NCBI RefSeq assembly: GCF_024159265.1
Contig: NZ_JAMYWY010000001.1
Location: forward strand, 2,604,001 to 2,668,000
Source: Paenibacillus sp. 1781tsa1
Lineage (GTDB): Bacteria; Bacillota; Bacilli; Paenibacillales; Paenibacillaceae
Length of the DNA stretch: 64,000 nt
Direction of reading: 5' to 3'
This document shows positions 51,410-60,590 of this stretch, one piece after another. Both the position numbers and the translations under genes were made by a program. The stretch's first letter is position 1, and each line of letters starts with the position of its first letter. A model generated the notes under the pieces. It worked only from the letters and a program-made list of their open reading frames with translations, did not search any database and was not told the origin of the DNA.

Positions 51410-51904
51410 TTGACGACAGTGACCTTTGAAGAAGTAAACGAACAGCACCTCCCTGAAATAAGAAGTATTTATAACTACTACGTAATGAATACAACGATTT
51501 CGTTTCATACAGAGGAATTAGATCTGGATCAGATTAAATCCTCTGTGATGAACAAGGATACGCGGTATAAAACTTACGTCATTCTTGAAAACAATCAAAT
51601 GGTGGGCTATGTTCTGATCACCCAATATAAGAGTAAACAGGCTTATGACATCTGCGGAGAAGTCACCATATATTTAAAGCCTGATCTTTTAGGAAAAGGC
51701 TTGGGAAAACGAGCACTACGTTTTATTGAGAAGATTGCAAAAGAACAAGGATTCCATACCTTGATTGCGACAATTTGCATGGAGAATACAAGAAGTAAAT
51801 CATTATTTGAGAGAAATGGGTATGAACAATGTGCTCTGTTTAAAGAGATTGGATATAAGTTTGATAGAAAACTGGATATTGGAAGTTTCCAAAAGATATT
51901 GTAA
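51410..51904 (+). CDS. GNAT acetyltransferase, phosphinothricin-acetyltransferase-like
   Basis: This is a 164-residue protein with the Pat/Bar layout: EIRSIYNYYVMNTTISFHTEE at the N-terminus (RxIYNxxV...T.SFxxE), EVTIYLKPDLLGKGLGKRAL as CoA loop and NTRSKSLFERNGYEQ. It starts with TTG 51,410, preceded by GGATGG. The substrate is unknown. Confidence 0.8.
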   Translation: MTTVTFEEVNEQHLPEIRSIYNYYVMNTTISFHTEELDLDQIKSSVMNKDTRYKTYVILENNQMVGYVLITQYKSKQAYDICGEVTIYLKPDLLGKGLGKRALRFIEKIAKEQGFHTLIATICMENTRSKSLFERNGYEQCALFKEIGYKFDRKLDIGSFQKIL

Positions 51905-51916
51905 GGAGAGTATTAA

Positions 51917-52447
51917 ATGGTTAAAAACCTATATATTATATCTGGCCCCCCTGGAGTAGGGAAATCTACAACTTCCAAGCTGCTGGTGCAGACTTTAGAT
52001 AAAAGTGCATACATTTCTGGAGATACGGTTAGTCACTTTCCGGTTAAAGGGCGAGGTAAACCCTGGCTTGATAAGGATACAAACGACTTAACGTGGAAAA
52101 ATATATCTAGTCTAGTGAAAAATTTATTGGATTATAAATACGATGTAGTTTTGGACTATGTTACCTTTCCGGAAGACGTTGATGTATTAATGACAGAATT
52201 GGCAGACTATCATGTTCGCATAATCTATGTTGTACTGTTGGTGGATCGTCAAACCATTATTCGTAGAGATCGTCTAAGAGCAGAAGAACATCAAATGAAA
52301 GAAAGAAGTGTAATTCTGTTGGATGAGTTTGTAAATCATCTGGAGTTGAGAGTAGATAACAAGCTGTATACAAATCATTTTACAGAAGATCAACTACCTG
52401 AAATCGTCAGTGAAATTATAAACAATGAGAAGTATCGGGTGAGATAA
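51917..52447 (+). CDS. P-loop kinase-like protein
   Basis: This is a 176-residue protein with Walker A IISGPPGVGKSTTSKLL near the N-terminus and a basic lid (RQTIIRRDRLRAEEHQMKERS). It is of the AAA_33-type small-molecule kinase group. AAGGAGAG before ATG 51,917 supports the start. The substrate is unknown. Confidence 0.8.
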   Translation: MVKNLYIISGPPGVGKSTTSKLLVQTLDKSAYISGDTVSHFPVKGRGKPWLDKDTNDLTWKNISSLVKNLLDYKYDVVLDYVTFPEDVDVLMTELADYHVRIIYVVLLVDRQTIIRRDRLRAEEHQMKERSVILLDEFVNHLELRVDNKLYTNHFTEDQLPEIVSEIINNEKYRVR

Positions 52448-52496
52448 CAGCGCTTTTACTAGGCTACGAATTGTAAAAATGATAAGAGGTGAACAA

Positions 52497-52568
52497 TTGA
52501 ACAGAGGCATACAGTTTGAGATTCCAAAGACGTTAATTGAAATATTTAGTTCTGAATCAACTCTATAA
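52497..52568 (+). other. Possible gene remnant (23 codons)
   Basis: TTG 52,497 with AGAGGTG upstream opens a 23-codon frame (MNRGIQFEIPKTLIEIF...) that ends at TAA 52,566. It reads like the N-terminus of a longer protein whose rest was lost next to the palindromic repeat at 52,634. The 52,448-52,935 interval has no other gene. Confidence 0.25.
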
Positions 52569-52633
52569 AGGAGAGGACAAAATTACATTCCATACCTTGA
52601 TATGCATTAACATAGCGTTGCACCCTGAATGTG

Positions 52634-52850
52634 TCAGTAAGCGCTAACGAACCTGACACGTCTTATTCGGGGATTTGAAACGCCATCCGAAATCTAAAGA
52701 ATCTGAGACACGCTATATCAGAATAAATAGTCTTTTATAGCGTTTTTGTCAGATGATTTTGGGAAATAAGATGTCTCATGTTCCTTACAATTCTCAAAGA
52801 GGACCTGAAGGCCGAATAAGATGTCCTGTGTTCCTTAGAAAATTACTTGA
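52634..52850. repeat. Dispersed four-unit palindromic repeat, copy C
   Basis: The same plan as copy A at 5-228. Forward units CTAACGAACCTGACACGTC and CTAAAGAATCTGAGACACGC, then inverted units GATGTCTCATGTTCCTTAC and GATGTCCTGTGTTCCTTAG. Unit sequence differs from copy A at several places, but pairing is kept. Confidence 0.65.
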
Positions 52851-52935
52851 GTTTGAAGACACACGCTAGTCCGTTTACCCATGGTATTTGACTGTTTATG
52901 AATGCGATTACATCCTGTGAAGGAGGGATTCCACC

Positions 52936-53814
52936 TTGTCCGATTACTATTGGGATGACCAAATTGAATATCTGAGAAATACGCGGTGGCTGTATTATAA
53001 CGATGATTATCTTGAATTTTTGGTTCAACGTGTATGGAAGATAGGAAATCCAGTAGATGTTATCGACTATGGGTGTGGTTATGGCTATCTTGGCTTGAAG
53101 CTGCTTCCTCTATTACCCGAAGGATCAACCTATACCGGATTAGATAAAAGTAAGGAATTGATTAAGCAGGCTAAAGAGATTTTCTCAAAGACCTCTTATC
53201 AAACGACTTTTATTGTAGATGACATTGAAACAGTAAAAGTGAAACGTCAATACGATGTTGCAATAAGTCATGCCTTCTTATTACATATGAAAGAGCCTAT
53301 CACCGTTCTTCAGAAGATGATCGAAAGTATAGTTGATGAAGGTAGAGTGATATGTTTCGAACCCCATTGGATCGCTAATATGTCAAACTATGAATTACAT
53401 GGACTTGAACAATCCAAAATTATTCAGCTGGGTATTCTTCAAAAATTATTCGAGGAGGATAGCAAACGGAGTGGTAAAGACGGAAATATCGGTATGAAGA
53501 TTCCAATCCTGCTTAGCCAACTTGGGTTGAGAAATGTAGAATGCCGAGTGAGTGACAAGGTTAACTTCTTAGATCAACACATGGCAGATTCGGATAAGAA
53601 AATGCTTTTTCATGCGTTAAAAGAAGAAGGACTGGGACAAGAACCCAATGCCAGGCATGAAATTGTTAATCAATTGGTTGAAAGAGGACTGAATTCAGAA
53701 GAAGCGAATAGACAGTATGAAGCAGAGAGTGTGTTTGCTAAGCAGTTTAATGAGAACTCATGGTTAACCTATGCTCCGAACATGAAAATTACATCGGGAA
53801 TTGTGACGAGATAG
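52936..53814 (+). CDS. Class I SAM-dependent methyltransferase
   Basis: This is a 292-residue protein. Motif I VIDYGCGYGYLGLKLL, motif II YTGLDKS and a VAISHAFLLHM segment fit a methyltransferase of the small-molecule type. It starts with TTG 52,936, with AAGGAGGGA 8 bases upstream. The C-terminal 80 residues are charged and less conserved. Confidence 0.8.
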   Translation: MSDYYWDDQIEYLRNTRWLYYNDDYLEFLVQRVWKIGNPVDVIDYGCGYGYLGLKLLPLLPEGSTYTGLDKSKELIKQAKEIFSKTSYQTTFIVDDIETVKVKRQYDVAISHAFLLHMKEPITVLQKMIESIVDEGRVICFEPHWIANMSNYELHGLEQSKIIQLGILQKLFEEDSKRSGKDGNIGMKIPILLSQLGLRNVECRVSDKVNFLDQHMADSDKKMLFHALKEEGLGQEPNARHEIVNQLVERGLNSEEANRQYEAESVFAKQFNENSWLTYAPNMKITSGIVTR

Positions 53815-53848
53815 GTCTATCGCTTCTATTACTCATAAGGAGGTACAG

Positions 53849-54208
53849 ATGATGATATATAGGAGAAAAACCTATATGATTGCGACTTCTTTTGTAGAAG
53901 AGTTCAACGCTCTATTTAATGATATTTTACTGCCATCCCAATTAAAATATGGATCAAGACTTATTGGGAGATGGCACACACCCATCGATGATGAAACCAG
54001 CGAGATTTTTGCGATGTGGGAATACGATACCCTTGAACAATACGAAGAGATTGAGAAAAAGATAAAATCAGATACAGAACACGTAAAGCGAGTTCAAGCG
54101 CGTTTTGATCAGATCGGAAGACATCGTTATCAAGAAGTATTTCGAGAAGAGAGTAGGCAAGCATTTTTCACATCGACAGTGGATCGCGAACAAACAATTT
54201 TGAAGTGA
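53849..54208 (+). CDS. NIPSNAP-family protein
   Basis: This is a 119-residue ferredoxin-like (dimeric α/β barrel) protein. Its pattern YRRKTYMIATSFVEEFNALFN, RLIGRWHT, EIFAMWEYDTLEQYEEIEKKI is that of NIPSNAP proteins. The function is unknown. AAGGAGGT precedes ATG 53,849. Confidence 0.75.
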   Translation: MMIYRRKTYMIATSFVEEFNALFNDILLPSQLKYGSRLIGRWHTPIDDETSEIFAMWEYDTLEQYEEIEKKIKSDTEHVKRVQARFDQIGRHRYQEVFREESRQAFFTSTVDREQTILK

Positions 54209-54233
54209 AATATAAGAAAAAGGAGATGAGAGT

Positions 54234-54740
54234 ATGATAGAGACAGAGCGACTTATATTTCGGAAATATACTAAAAATGATTTTGATTTACTTTTCGAGA
54301 TGACACGTGAGCCAAATATGATGAGATTTATAAGACATGGAGGACCCTGGACGAAGGAAGAAACGATGCAAAGCCTGGAAAAGTTCATCAACTGGAATAA
54401 AGACGATAAGGGGCTGTTCCTTGCATTCAATAAAGAGGATAACAAGTGCATTGGAACCTCTGGACTGATTCCGCAACTCATTGAAGGCGCGGATGAGCTT
54501 GAAGTTGGTTACTGGGTTATGGAGCAATACTGGGGTATGGGTTACGGATATGAACAAGCACAAGCATGGAAAGTATATGGCATGGATCACTTGAAACAGA
54601 GACGATTAATATCGTTAATTCAACATGGCAATGTGGGTTCTATGAAAGTGGCGCAAAAGAATGGCATGAAACACGAGAAGGACGTAGACATCATAGGGAA
54701 AAAAGTAGCGGTGTACTCGATTGAGGTGAATAGAGTATGA
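54234..54740 (+). CDS. GNAT acetyltransferase, RimJ/RimL type
   Basis: This is a 168-residue protein: ETERLIFRKYTKNDFDLLFEMTRE at the N-terminus, VGYWVMEQYWGMGYGYEQAQAW as CoA loop and VGSMKVAQKNGMKHEKDV. It starts with AAAGGAGA upstream. It overlaps the next GNAT gene by ATGA. First of a chain of four overlapping genes. Confidence 0.82.
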   Translation: MIETERLIFRKYTKNDFDLLFEMTREPNMMRFIRHGGPWTKEETMQSLEKFINWNKDDKGLFLAFNKEDNKCIGTSGLIPQLIEGADELEVGYWVMEQYWGMGYGYEQAQAWKVYGMDHLKQRRLISLIQHGNVGSMKVAQKNGMKHEKDVDIIGKKVAVYSIEVNRV

Positions 54741-55279
54741 CTCCTTTTCCTGAACTAGAAACCGAAAGATTGCTGTTAAGAGAGATTAAAGAGAGTGATG
54801 CTCAAGACATATTTCATATTTTCTCTTCAGATGAAGTTACTAGATTCTACGATGTAGAAACTTTTGGGAATATGAAACAAGCAGAAGAACTCATCCAAAG
54901 ATGGAATGAACGATTCCAAAACGGTCAGGTTATCCGCTGGGGAATTGCTTCGAAGTCAGACGGTAGAATTATTGGAACATGTGGATTTCATGGTTGGATG
55001 AAACAACATCATAAAGCTGTGATGGGATATGAATTAGCACCGGAGTTCTGGCGGCAGGGTTATATGACCGAGGTAACTCAGAGAATCGTTGAATATGGAT
55101 TCAAGAACCTTGAATTAAACAGAATTGAAGCATTTGTAGAGCCAGAGAATGCTGGATCAAGAACGTTGCTTGAGAAAATTGGGTTCAGTGAAGAAGGCAT
55201 ATTGAAAGACAACTATTATTGGAAAAATCGATTTGTCGATAATGTCATCTATGCATTGTTGAAGAAAGAATATGTATGA
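54737..55279 (+). CDS. GNAT acetyltransferase, RimJ/RimL type
   Basis: This is a 180-residue protein: ELETERLLLREIKESDAQDIF, AVMGYELAPEFWRQGYMTEV and NAGSRTLLEKIGFSEEGIL, typical of ribosomal-protein-acetyltransferase-like enzymes. It overlaps both neighbours by 4 bases, so it is translated with them. Confidence 0.85.
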   Translation: MTPFPELETERLLLREIKESDAQDIFHIFSSDEVTRFYDVETFGNMKQAEELIQRWNERFQNGQVIRWGIASKSDGRIIGTCGFHGWMKQHHKAVMGYELAPEFWRQGYMTEVTQRIVEYGFKNLELNRIEAFVEPENAGSRTLLEKIGFSEEGILKDNYYWKNRFVDNVIYALLKKEYV

Positions 55280-55851
55280 GAATACGAATTATTGGATCTT
55301 GCGGTAGTGGGAAATCAACATTAGCCAAGGGGTTGTCAGATAAATACGGTATTCCTTCCTATGAATTAGACAATCTCATCTGGGACCGAAGCGCCGAAAA
55401 TCTGAGATACCCTGAACATGTTAGGGATGATTCGATGCAAGCTATTGCCCGTTCAGAGGCTTGGATCATGGAAGGAGTACAGTACAAAGATTGGACTTTA
55501 CCATCCATACAAGAAGCAGATTTAATCTTTGTATTAAACCCAAATGTGTTCATTAGAGATTATCGGATTATAAAGAGGTTTGTATTGTCCAGAATGGGCT
55601 TGCGACCGTGGAATTACAAGCAGTCTTTCAAGGATTTATGCAAGATGATTGTGAAGTGGAACCATCAATATAATATAGGTGCAGCGATAGATGTGATTAA
55701 CGAAAATAACAAGACAGCAATGATCACTAAGAATAAAAAACAAGTTATACAGTTGATTGAACATCATTTGGAAGTGATTTTAGGTGAGAGTGAAAAGAAC
55801 TTTAGAATTAATCAAAGCTTGTCGAAAGAGGAGATTCAGAGGTGGATATAA
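55276..55851 (+). CDS. Adenylate-kinase-like P-loop protein (FlaR/topology-modulation type)
   Basis: This is a 191-residue protein with Walker A RIIGSCGSGKSTLAKGL. The pattern YELDNLIWDR, WIMEGVQY, LIFVLNP and RFVLSRMGL is that of FlaR-like nucleotide-binding proteins. Its substrate is unknown. It overlaps the preceding gene by ATGA and the following gene by 10 bases. Confidence 0.8.
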   Translation: MRIRIIGSCGSGKSTLAKGLSDKYGIPSYELDNLIWDRSAENLRYPEHVRDDSMQAIARSEAWIMEGVQYKDWTLPSIQEADLIFVLNPNVFIRDYRIIKRFVLSRMGLRPWNYKQSFKDLCKMIVKWNHQYNIGAAIDVINENNKTAMITKNKKQVIQLIEHHLEVILGESEKNFRINQSLSKEEIQRWI

Positions 55852-56300
55852 AAGTTCAACCCGTTACACGAGAGAATTGGGAAGATGCGCTGAAGATCTC
55901 TTTGCATGAGCACCAAATCTCATTAGTTCCATCCGTTATTGAGGGAATCGCTTATGCTTATATAAAACCGTGGGATGAAGCATTTGATCCTTACGTACTT
56001 GAGATCGATGGGAAGGTAGTTGGTTTCTTTTATCTGAGTTATTCTCCAGATAGTACAGATAATTATTGGATTGGTGGTTTTCAAATCGATAAATCCTATC
56101 AAGGCAAAGGAATGGGGAAGTGCGCTATAAGAGTCATTCTAGATTACATCACGAAACAGCATCCGTTATGCAATGTTATTTCATTAACGGTTGAACGTGA
56201 TAACGAAATAGCACAAAATTTGTATAAGAGTATGTCCTTCATTAGTGAGAATAGAACCAATTCAGATAATGAAGTGATCTACAGGTTGGCAATAAGGTGA
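55842..56300 (+). CDS. GNAT acetyltransferase, BltD-like
   Basis: This is a 152-residue protein in the same group as the gene at 37,128: SLVPSVIEGIAYAYIKPWDEAFDP, DNYWIGGFQIDKSYQGKGMGKCAIRVI and AQNLYKSMSFISEN. It starts with GTG 55,842 inside the previous gene, with GAGGAG upstream. It may acetylate a polyamine. Confidence 0.8.
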   Translation: MDIKVQPVTRENWEDALKISLHEHQISLVPSVIEGIAYAYIKPWDEAFDPYVLEIDGKVVGFFYLSYSPDSTDNYWIGGFQIDKSYQGKGMGKCAIRVILDYITKQHPLCNVISLTVERDNEIAQNLYKSMSFISENRTNSDNEVIYRLAIR

Positions 56301-56359
56301 AAAATTCTAATCGTGTAAAGATTACATGTAATGATTTTCTAAATGAGGTGACTTAAACA

Positions 56360-56803
56360 TTGATTAATATCAATCAGGAGGGTGAATTAAAAATTGTATT
56401 TGGTGATCATGAAGAAGATTATAAAACCGTTTGTAATAACTTATATAACTATAATGTCTCTGAAACAAATGGGTTATTAAACAAGCCTGGACAAACTATA
56501 AATCTTTTTTTACGGGACAAGACAGGTAAGGCAGTGGGTGGGATCTTCTGTGCTACATATTGTGAAACATTATATATTGATAATTTTTGGATAGATGTGG
56601 AACACAGAAAGAAAGGATATGGAAAATCTTTAATCATGCAAGCAGAAAGCATGGCTTCTGAATTAGGATGTAAGCTTGTACACACAAGCACATTTTCATA
56701 TCAATCTCCTGAATTCTACAAGAAGATGGGATATAAAGTCTTTGGAATAATTGATGAGTATCCTGATGGAATCGTTCAATATTTCTTGAAGAAAAGATTA
56801 TAA
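56360..56803 (+). CDS. GNAT acetyltransferase
   Basis: This is a 147-residue protein with a CoA-binding loop at EHRKKGYGKSLIMQAE and YKKMGYKVFG near the C-terminus. It begins with TTG 56,360, preceded by TGAGGTG. Its stop is immediately followed, without any spacer, by the remnant of a serine hydrolase gene. Confidence 0.8.
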   Translation: MININQEGELKIVFGDHEEDYKTVCNNLYNYNVSETNGLLNKPGQTINLFLRDKTGKAVGGIFCATYCETLYIDNFWIDVEHRKKGYGKSLIMQAESMASELGCKLVHTSTFSYQSPEFYKKMGYKVFGIIDEYPDGIVQYFLKKRL

Positions 56804-57154
56804 GGCTTTGGTCTGCGAATGAAGATCGACGATATGCTGAAGTTTGGGGTGTTATACGCTCAGAATGGGGAGTGGAATTCGAAACAACTCATCTCTTCTG
56901 ACTGGATTGCTAGAAGTGTAGGTCCTTCTCTTACTTCCAACACCTTATATAGCTACCACTGGCGCATAATGAAAAGCATCGAGGAAGAAGAAGCTGAAAA
57001 TAAAACGTTTTATGCAATGGGGATGGGCGGTGGACGAGGGCAGTATATCTTTGTTAACCAAAAGCGAGGATTGGTTGCGGTATTCACAACAATTATATCA
57101 GATGATAGTTTGTTACCACTTCAGTGGTTTAACCATTATATTTTGAAAGAGTAG
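56804..57154 (+). pseudogene. C-terminal remnant of a beta-lactamase-family serine hydrolase
   Basis: Reading in frame from 56,804 gives GFGLRMKIDDMLKFGVLYAQNGEW, the usual mid-to-late segment of class C beta-lactamase-like proteins. It is followed by MGMGGGRGQYIFVNQKRGLVAVFT, which holds the HGG-equivalent GGG region. The SxxK and YxN parts are missing. The remnant begins at the base after the stop codon of the GNAT gene, so a deletion joined the two. It is probably not functional. Confidence 0.75.
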
Positions 57155-57175
57155 TCATGTAATTGGAGGGATAGC

Positions 57176-57643
57176 ATGAGTCAATGGTTTGATCTAGATG
57201 AACTTGATCCAGAATTAATCAAATTTGCAGTGATAATCGCTAAATATAACCATAAATTCATCATTATCAAAAATAGGAAAAGAGGAGGTTGGGAGATCCC
57301 AGGAGGCAACAAAGAAATTGGGGAAACCATTTTACATACGGCAAGTCGAGAACTCTATGAAGAGACAGGTGCAGTGCATTTTGAATTAACACCTTATGGA
57401 GTATATGAATGGAATGGGAGCTTCGGTATGGTCTCTTATGCTGAGGTTAAAAGGCTTGATAGCTTACCCGAATCGGAGATCGATGAAATAAAACTTGTGG
57501 ACGTATTGCCTGAAGGGATGAACTTCGGAGATATGTTTTATCATTTCTCGGATAGATGGGATGGACTTGACAACCATAAGTTAGAAAAGTACACCATCGA
57601 AATAAATCATTTGAATGAGTTACCCGTAATTATAATAAGCTGA
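57176..57643 (+). CDS. NUDIX hydrolase
   Basis: This is a 155-residue protein with a Nudix box (GGNKEIGETILHTASRELYEETGA) preceded by GGWEIPGG. The layout resembles YtkD-like 8-oxo-dGTP/NTP pyrophosphatases. TTGGAGGG before ATG 57,176 supports the start. Confidence 0.85.
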   Translation: MSQWFDLDELDPELIKFAVIIAKYNHKFIIIKNRKRGGWEIPGGNKEIGETILHTASRELYEETGAVHFELTPYGVYEWNGSFGMVSYAEVKRLDSLPESEIDEIKLVDVLPEGMNFGDMFYHFSDRWDGLDNHKLEKYTIEINHLNELPVIIIS

Positions 57644-57665
57644 TTTAACTTGGAGGGAATCTGTT

Positions 57666-57698
57666 TTGAAAATAAAGGAGAGATGGCAACGACCATGA
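57666..57698 (+). other. Possible coupling mini-ORF
   Basis: TTG 57,666, with TTGGAGGG 8 bases upstream, opens a 10-codon frame (MKIKERWQRP) whose TGA overlaps the ATG of the acetyltransferase at 57,695. Ribosomes finishing it could restart on that gene, whose own ribosome site is poorly spaced. Confidence 0.3.
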
Positions 57699-58228
57699 TA
57701 ACATATAGGACTTTGACCCTTGAAGATGTGAATCAGTTGCAGGAAATAGACCGTTCGGAACATATTGATCTCATCTATGAAATGAGAGAGAACGAATTAG
57801 TAGAGCTAAAACAAAATCATGAGTGCTCCAACTGGGATGAGAAGCTTTTGGAGGAAATTCAAAATCGATATGTGTATGAAATTGAACAAGGCGGAATGGC
57901 ATATGGCGCATTTGCTGAGGAGCGATTAATTGGATTCGGAGTGCTTGCACATCAATACAGAGGCAGGGAACGTAATCAATTACAAGTTGACTTGATGTAT
58001 GTCTCACGCGGGTACAGAAGACAAGGCATTGGAAAACGTATTCTAAACCAATTAAGTGAAGAGGCTAAGAAACGTGGCGCACAGTATCTGTATATCTCCT
58101 CCACAGAAACGAGATCAGCGGTATCCTTTTACAGAAGCCAGGGCAGCCAGATTACTAGTGAAATGGATCAGGAACTTTATGACAAAGAGCCGAAAGATAT
58201 ACACATGATAAAGGAGCTGGGCACATGA
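57695..58228 (+). CDS. GNAT acetyltransferase
   Basis: This is a ~177-residue protein: YRTLTLEDVNQLQEIDRSEHIDLIY, then MYVSRGYRRQGIGKRILNQL as CoA loop and SAVSFYRSQGSQI. ATG 57,695 is chosen; ATG 57,683 is too close to AAAGGAG. It overlaps the next gene by ATGA. Confidence 0.8.
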   Translation: MITYRTLTLEDVNQLQEIDRSEHIDLIYEMRENELVELKQNHECSNWDEKLLEEIQNRYVYEIEQGGMAYGAFAEERLIGFGVLAHQYRGRERNQLQVDLMYVSRGYRRQGIGKRILNQLSEEAKKRGAQYLYISSTETRSAVSFYRSQGSQITSEMDQELYDKEPKDIHMIKELGT

Positions 58229-58863
58229 CAACAACAGTAGGCATACTTGGCACCATTCATAATCCAGAACTCAGGGAGCGATATCATTGTTCTCTTTCTC
58301 TTTACAAGAATGTGATAACTGAGTTTAAGCCAGATCTCATTTGTGGTGAAGTTCATCCACAGAGTTGGTTGAGATATCAGAAGGACAAACATGATAGAGG
58401 ATACTGGGGAGAACCGGCAAGTGAGTTTTGGGATATGGTATTTCCTTTGTGCGAAGAGCATAACATCCCATTTTTCCCTATTGATTGGTTTGAACTGGAT
58501 GTGTGGAATGCGTTTGATCCATTTAACGGTTATTCGAGTGAGGAGCGCAAAGAACTCGAACAACAGGATGATCATTGGTTTGCGAAACAAATGGAGACGT
58601 ATCGGTTTGGGGGAATTCCTTTTAATTCAAAGGAGTTCGATCGTATAACCAAACAAAAATATGCATGGTTAGGGCAGATTAACCCGAAGTCACAAAACTT
58701 CCGCTGGGTGGTCCGCAATCAGATTATGGTTCAAAGAGTCAAAAATACAATTGAAGCTCATCCAGGGAAACGAATCCTCTGTATCATAGGAGCCGATCAT
58801 AATTACATTTTCCAAGAAGAACTGATGAACGAATCTATTGAATTGTTGTATCCGCTACGCTAG
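58225..58863 (+). CDS. Hypothetical protein, possibly TraB/TIKI-like fold
   Basis: This is a 212-residue protein. Three short conserved-looking motifs (GILGTIHNPELRE, LICGEVHPQSW and CIIGADHNYIFQEEL) are placed like the GTxH, E-containing and GxxH motifs of TraB/TIKI/EreA-like proteins. This is a weak guess. It has no membrane helix. It is coupled to the preceding GNAT gene by ATGA. Confidence 0.55.
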   Translation: MTTTVGILGTIHNPELRERYHCSLSLYKNVITEFKPDLICGEVHPQSWLRYQKDKHDRGYWGEPASEFWDMVFPLCEEHNIPFFPIDWFELDVWNAFDPFNGYSSEERKELEQQDDHWFAKQMETYRFGGIPFNSKEFDRITKQKYAWLGQINPKSQNFRWVVRNQIMVQRVKNTIEAHPGKRILCIIGADHNYIFQEELMNESIELLYPLR

Positions 58864-58912
58864 AGAAAGCGTCAGTACAAATAGGTTTAACCCCGTAATT
58901 AAGGAGCATTAT

Positions 58913-59940
58913 ATGCGCAAAAAAATCCGTAAAACACTTAAGTACAGCTTATTGAGTATCATTTTATTGATTATAGTAGCTTTAATATTTCCCACATGGA
59001 CACCCCAAATTAAAGGGGAGAACAGCATCAGCATGTTAGAGCAGGTCGAAATCAACGGTGCAGGTCACGAGGTCATGATTAGGGGAGTTGACCGGAGTAA
59101 TCCTATCCTGATTTTTGTGCATGGGGGGCCGGGATGCTCGGAGATTCCTTACGTTAGGAAGTATCAGCAGGAGCTTGAGCAATACTTCACTGTAGTCCAT
59201 TATGATCAACGTGGGAGCGGAAAGTCCTATCACTTTTTTGAGGATTATTCGAATCTGACAACAGATGTATTAGTAGATGATTTGTTAGCCTTAAGTGATT
59301 ATGTATCTAAGGAGTTAAATCAAGAAAAGGTTATATTAATCGGTCATTCATTTGGTACATACATCGGGATGAAAGCTGCGGCTAAGGCGCCAGCTCAGTT
59401 TTTCGCGTATATTGGCATTGGGCAAATGGCAGATACGCTTCAGAGCGAACTGGAGAGTTTGGAGTACACGTAGAACAAGCGAAACAAGCCGGTAATGAAG
59501 AGGATGTTGAAAAACTGGAGCTAGTTCGTGGGTCGATTGAGCAAGGAAATGATCTTACACCTAGAATTCTTTTGCAAAAGTACGGCGGCGCTGCCAGACT
59601 TATCAATGAGAATAGAGATTATATCTCAGGATTCCTTTTGAATCCCGAATACAATGGATTAGATATGATTCGCTTTTATTCAGGGATGTTCAGTTCGCAA
59701 GACATCTTACTAAGGGAAGCATTTGATCAAAATTTACCCGATATTGTGGATCATCTGGAGATTCCTAGTTATTTTGTGATGGGTAAATATGATTATATGA
59801 CCACTGCGAATGCAGCACGTGATTATTTCAAAGTACTCGATGCACCGATCAAAGATTTCGTTGTATTTAACGAATCGGCGCATTACCCACAGTTTGAAGA
59901 GAAAGATAAATTCTTAAATTGGTTAATTGAGCTATTTTAA
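58913..59940 (+). pseudogene. Alpha/beta hydrolase gene with a frameshift
   Basis: ATG 58,913 (AAGGAGC upstream) opens a membrane-anchored α/β hydrolase: helix ~10-30, oxyanion HGGPGCSE, VVHYDQRGSGKS and nucleophile elbow LIGHSFGTYIG. The frame ends at TAG 59,471 after SLEYT. From GTAGAACAAG at 59,470 another frame continues the protein (VEQAKQAGNEEDVEKL ... YFVMGKYDYMT ... NESAHYPQFEEKDKFLNWL) to 59,940, including the catalytic Asp and His. A one-base loss near 59,467 explains it, or a sequencing error. Confidence 0.8.
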
Positions 59941-59966
59941 GATGTATGGAAAGGGGCAAGATCATA

Positions 59967-60383
59967 TTGTTAAGTGAATTCATTGAGCTTGAAGAAGAGA
60001 GTGATGAGAGTTACCGGTGTTACACTCTGTCAAATACTGTGCAAATCTTTAAACATTGCATACAGGATGAGGATTTAAATGACGTCCGAATATATGTGTC
60101 CACAAATACATCTTTAAATTCAATTGTCATTAAAATAGAAGACTACATCAAGTGGTTTTCAACTTGTGAGACTGTCTTTCGAGAATATTATGAAAATGAA
60201 CTTCATGAAAAGGTACATCAGAATTGGTTTAATGAGATTGAAGTCTATCGCGTGGATATCACATTTAACAGTATAGCCGACTACGGCGCAACCATATCTT
60301 GCGGAGATAATATCCTGCACGATCACATCATGATGATTGATTTTGATAGAGAACACATTCAAGCAATTAAATTAAACGGTTAG
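59967..60383 (+). CDS. Hypothetical protein
   Basis: This is a ~138-residue acidic protein of unknown family (FIELEEESDESYRCYTLS, YRVDITFNSIADYGATISCG, DHIMMIDFDREHIQAIKL), with mixed α/β character. The frame is open from ATG 59,946, but AAAGGGGC lies 9 bases before TTG 59,967. It follows the frameshifted hydrolase. Confidence 0.6.
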   Translation: MLSEFIELEEESDESYRCYTLSNTVQIFKHCIQDEDLNDVRIYVSTNTSLNSIVIKIEDYIKWFSTCETVFREYYENELHEKVHQNWFNEIEVYRVDITFNSIADYGATISCGDNILHDHIMMIDFDREHIQAIKLNG

Positions 60384-60418
60384 ATGGATTATTTTGTAGT
60401 AAATCGTCAAAAAAGAGC

Positions 60419-60438
60419 AATAAAGATATATCTTTATT
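60419..60438 (+). promoter_or_regulatory. Perfect palindrome before the endoglucanase gene
   Basis: AATAAAGATA/TATCTTTATT is a perfect 20-bp palindrome followed by TT. It could be a regulator site for the cellulase gene or a weak AT-rich terminator for the gene before it. Confidence 0.4.
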
Positions 60439-60590
60439 TTCCATATATGTGTTATTATGTTGGTGCCAGACGAAATTTTCATTTGTTTGATCGATAGGAA
60501 AGGAGGCGCGAATTCTCGAATCATTCAATCTGAATCAATAGATTAACTGCACTGCTTGTTAAAAATAATAGAATAAGCGGAGGTATGGTT

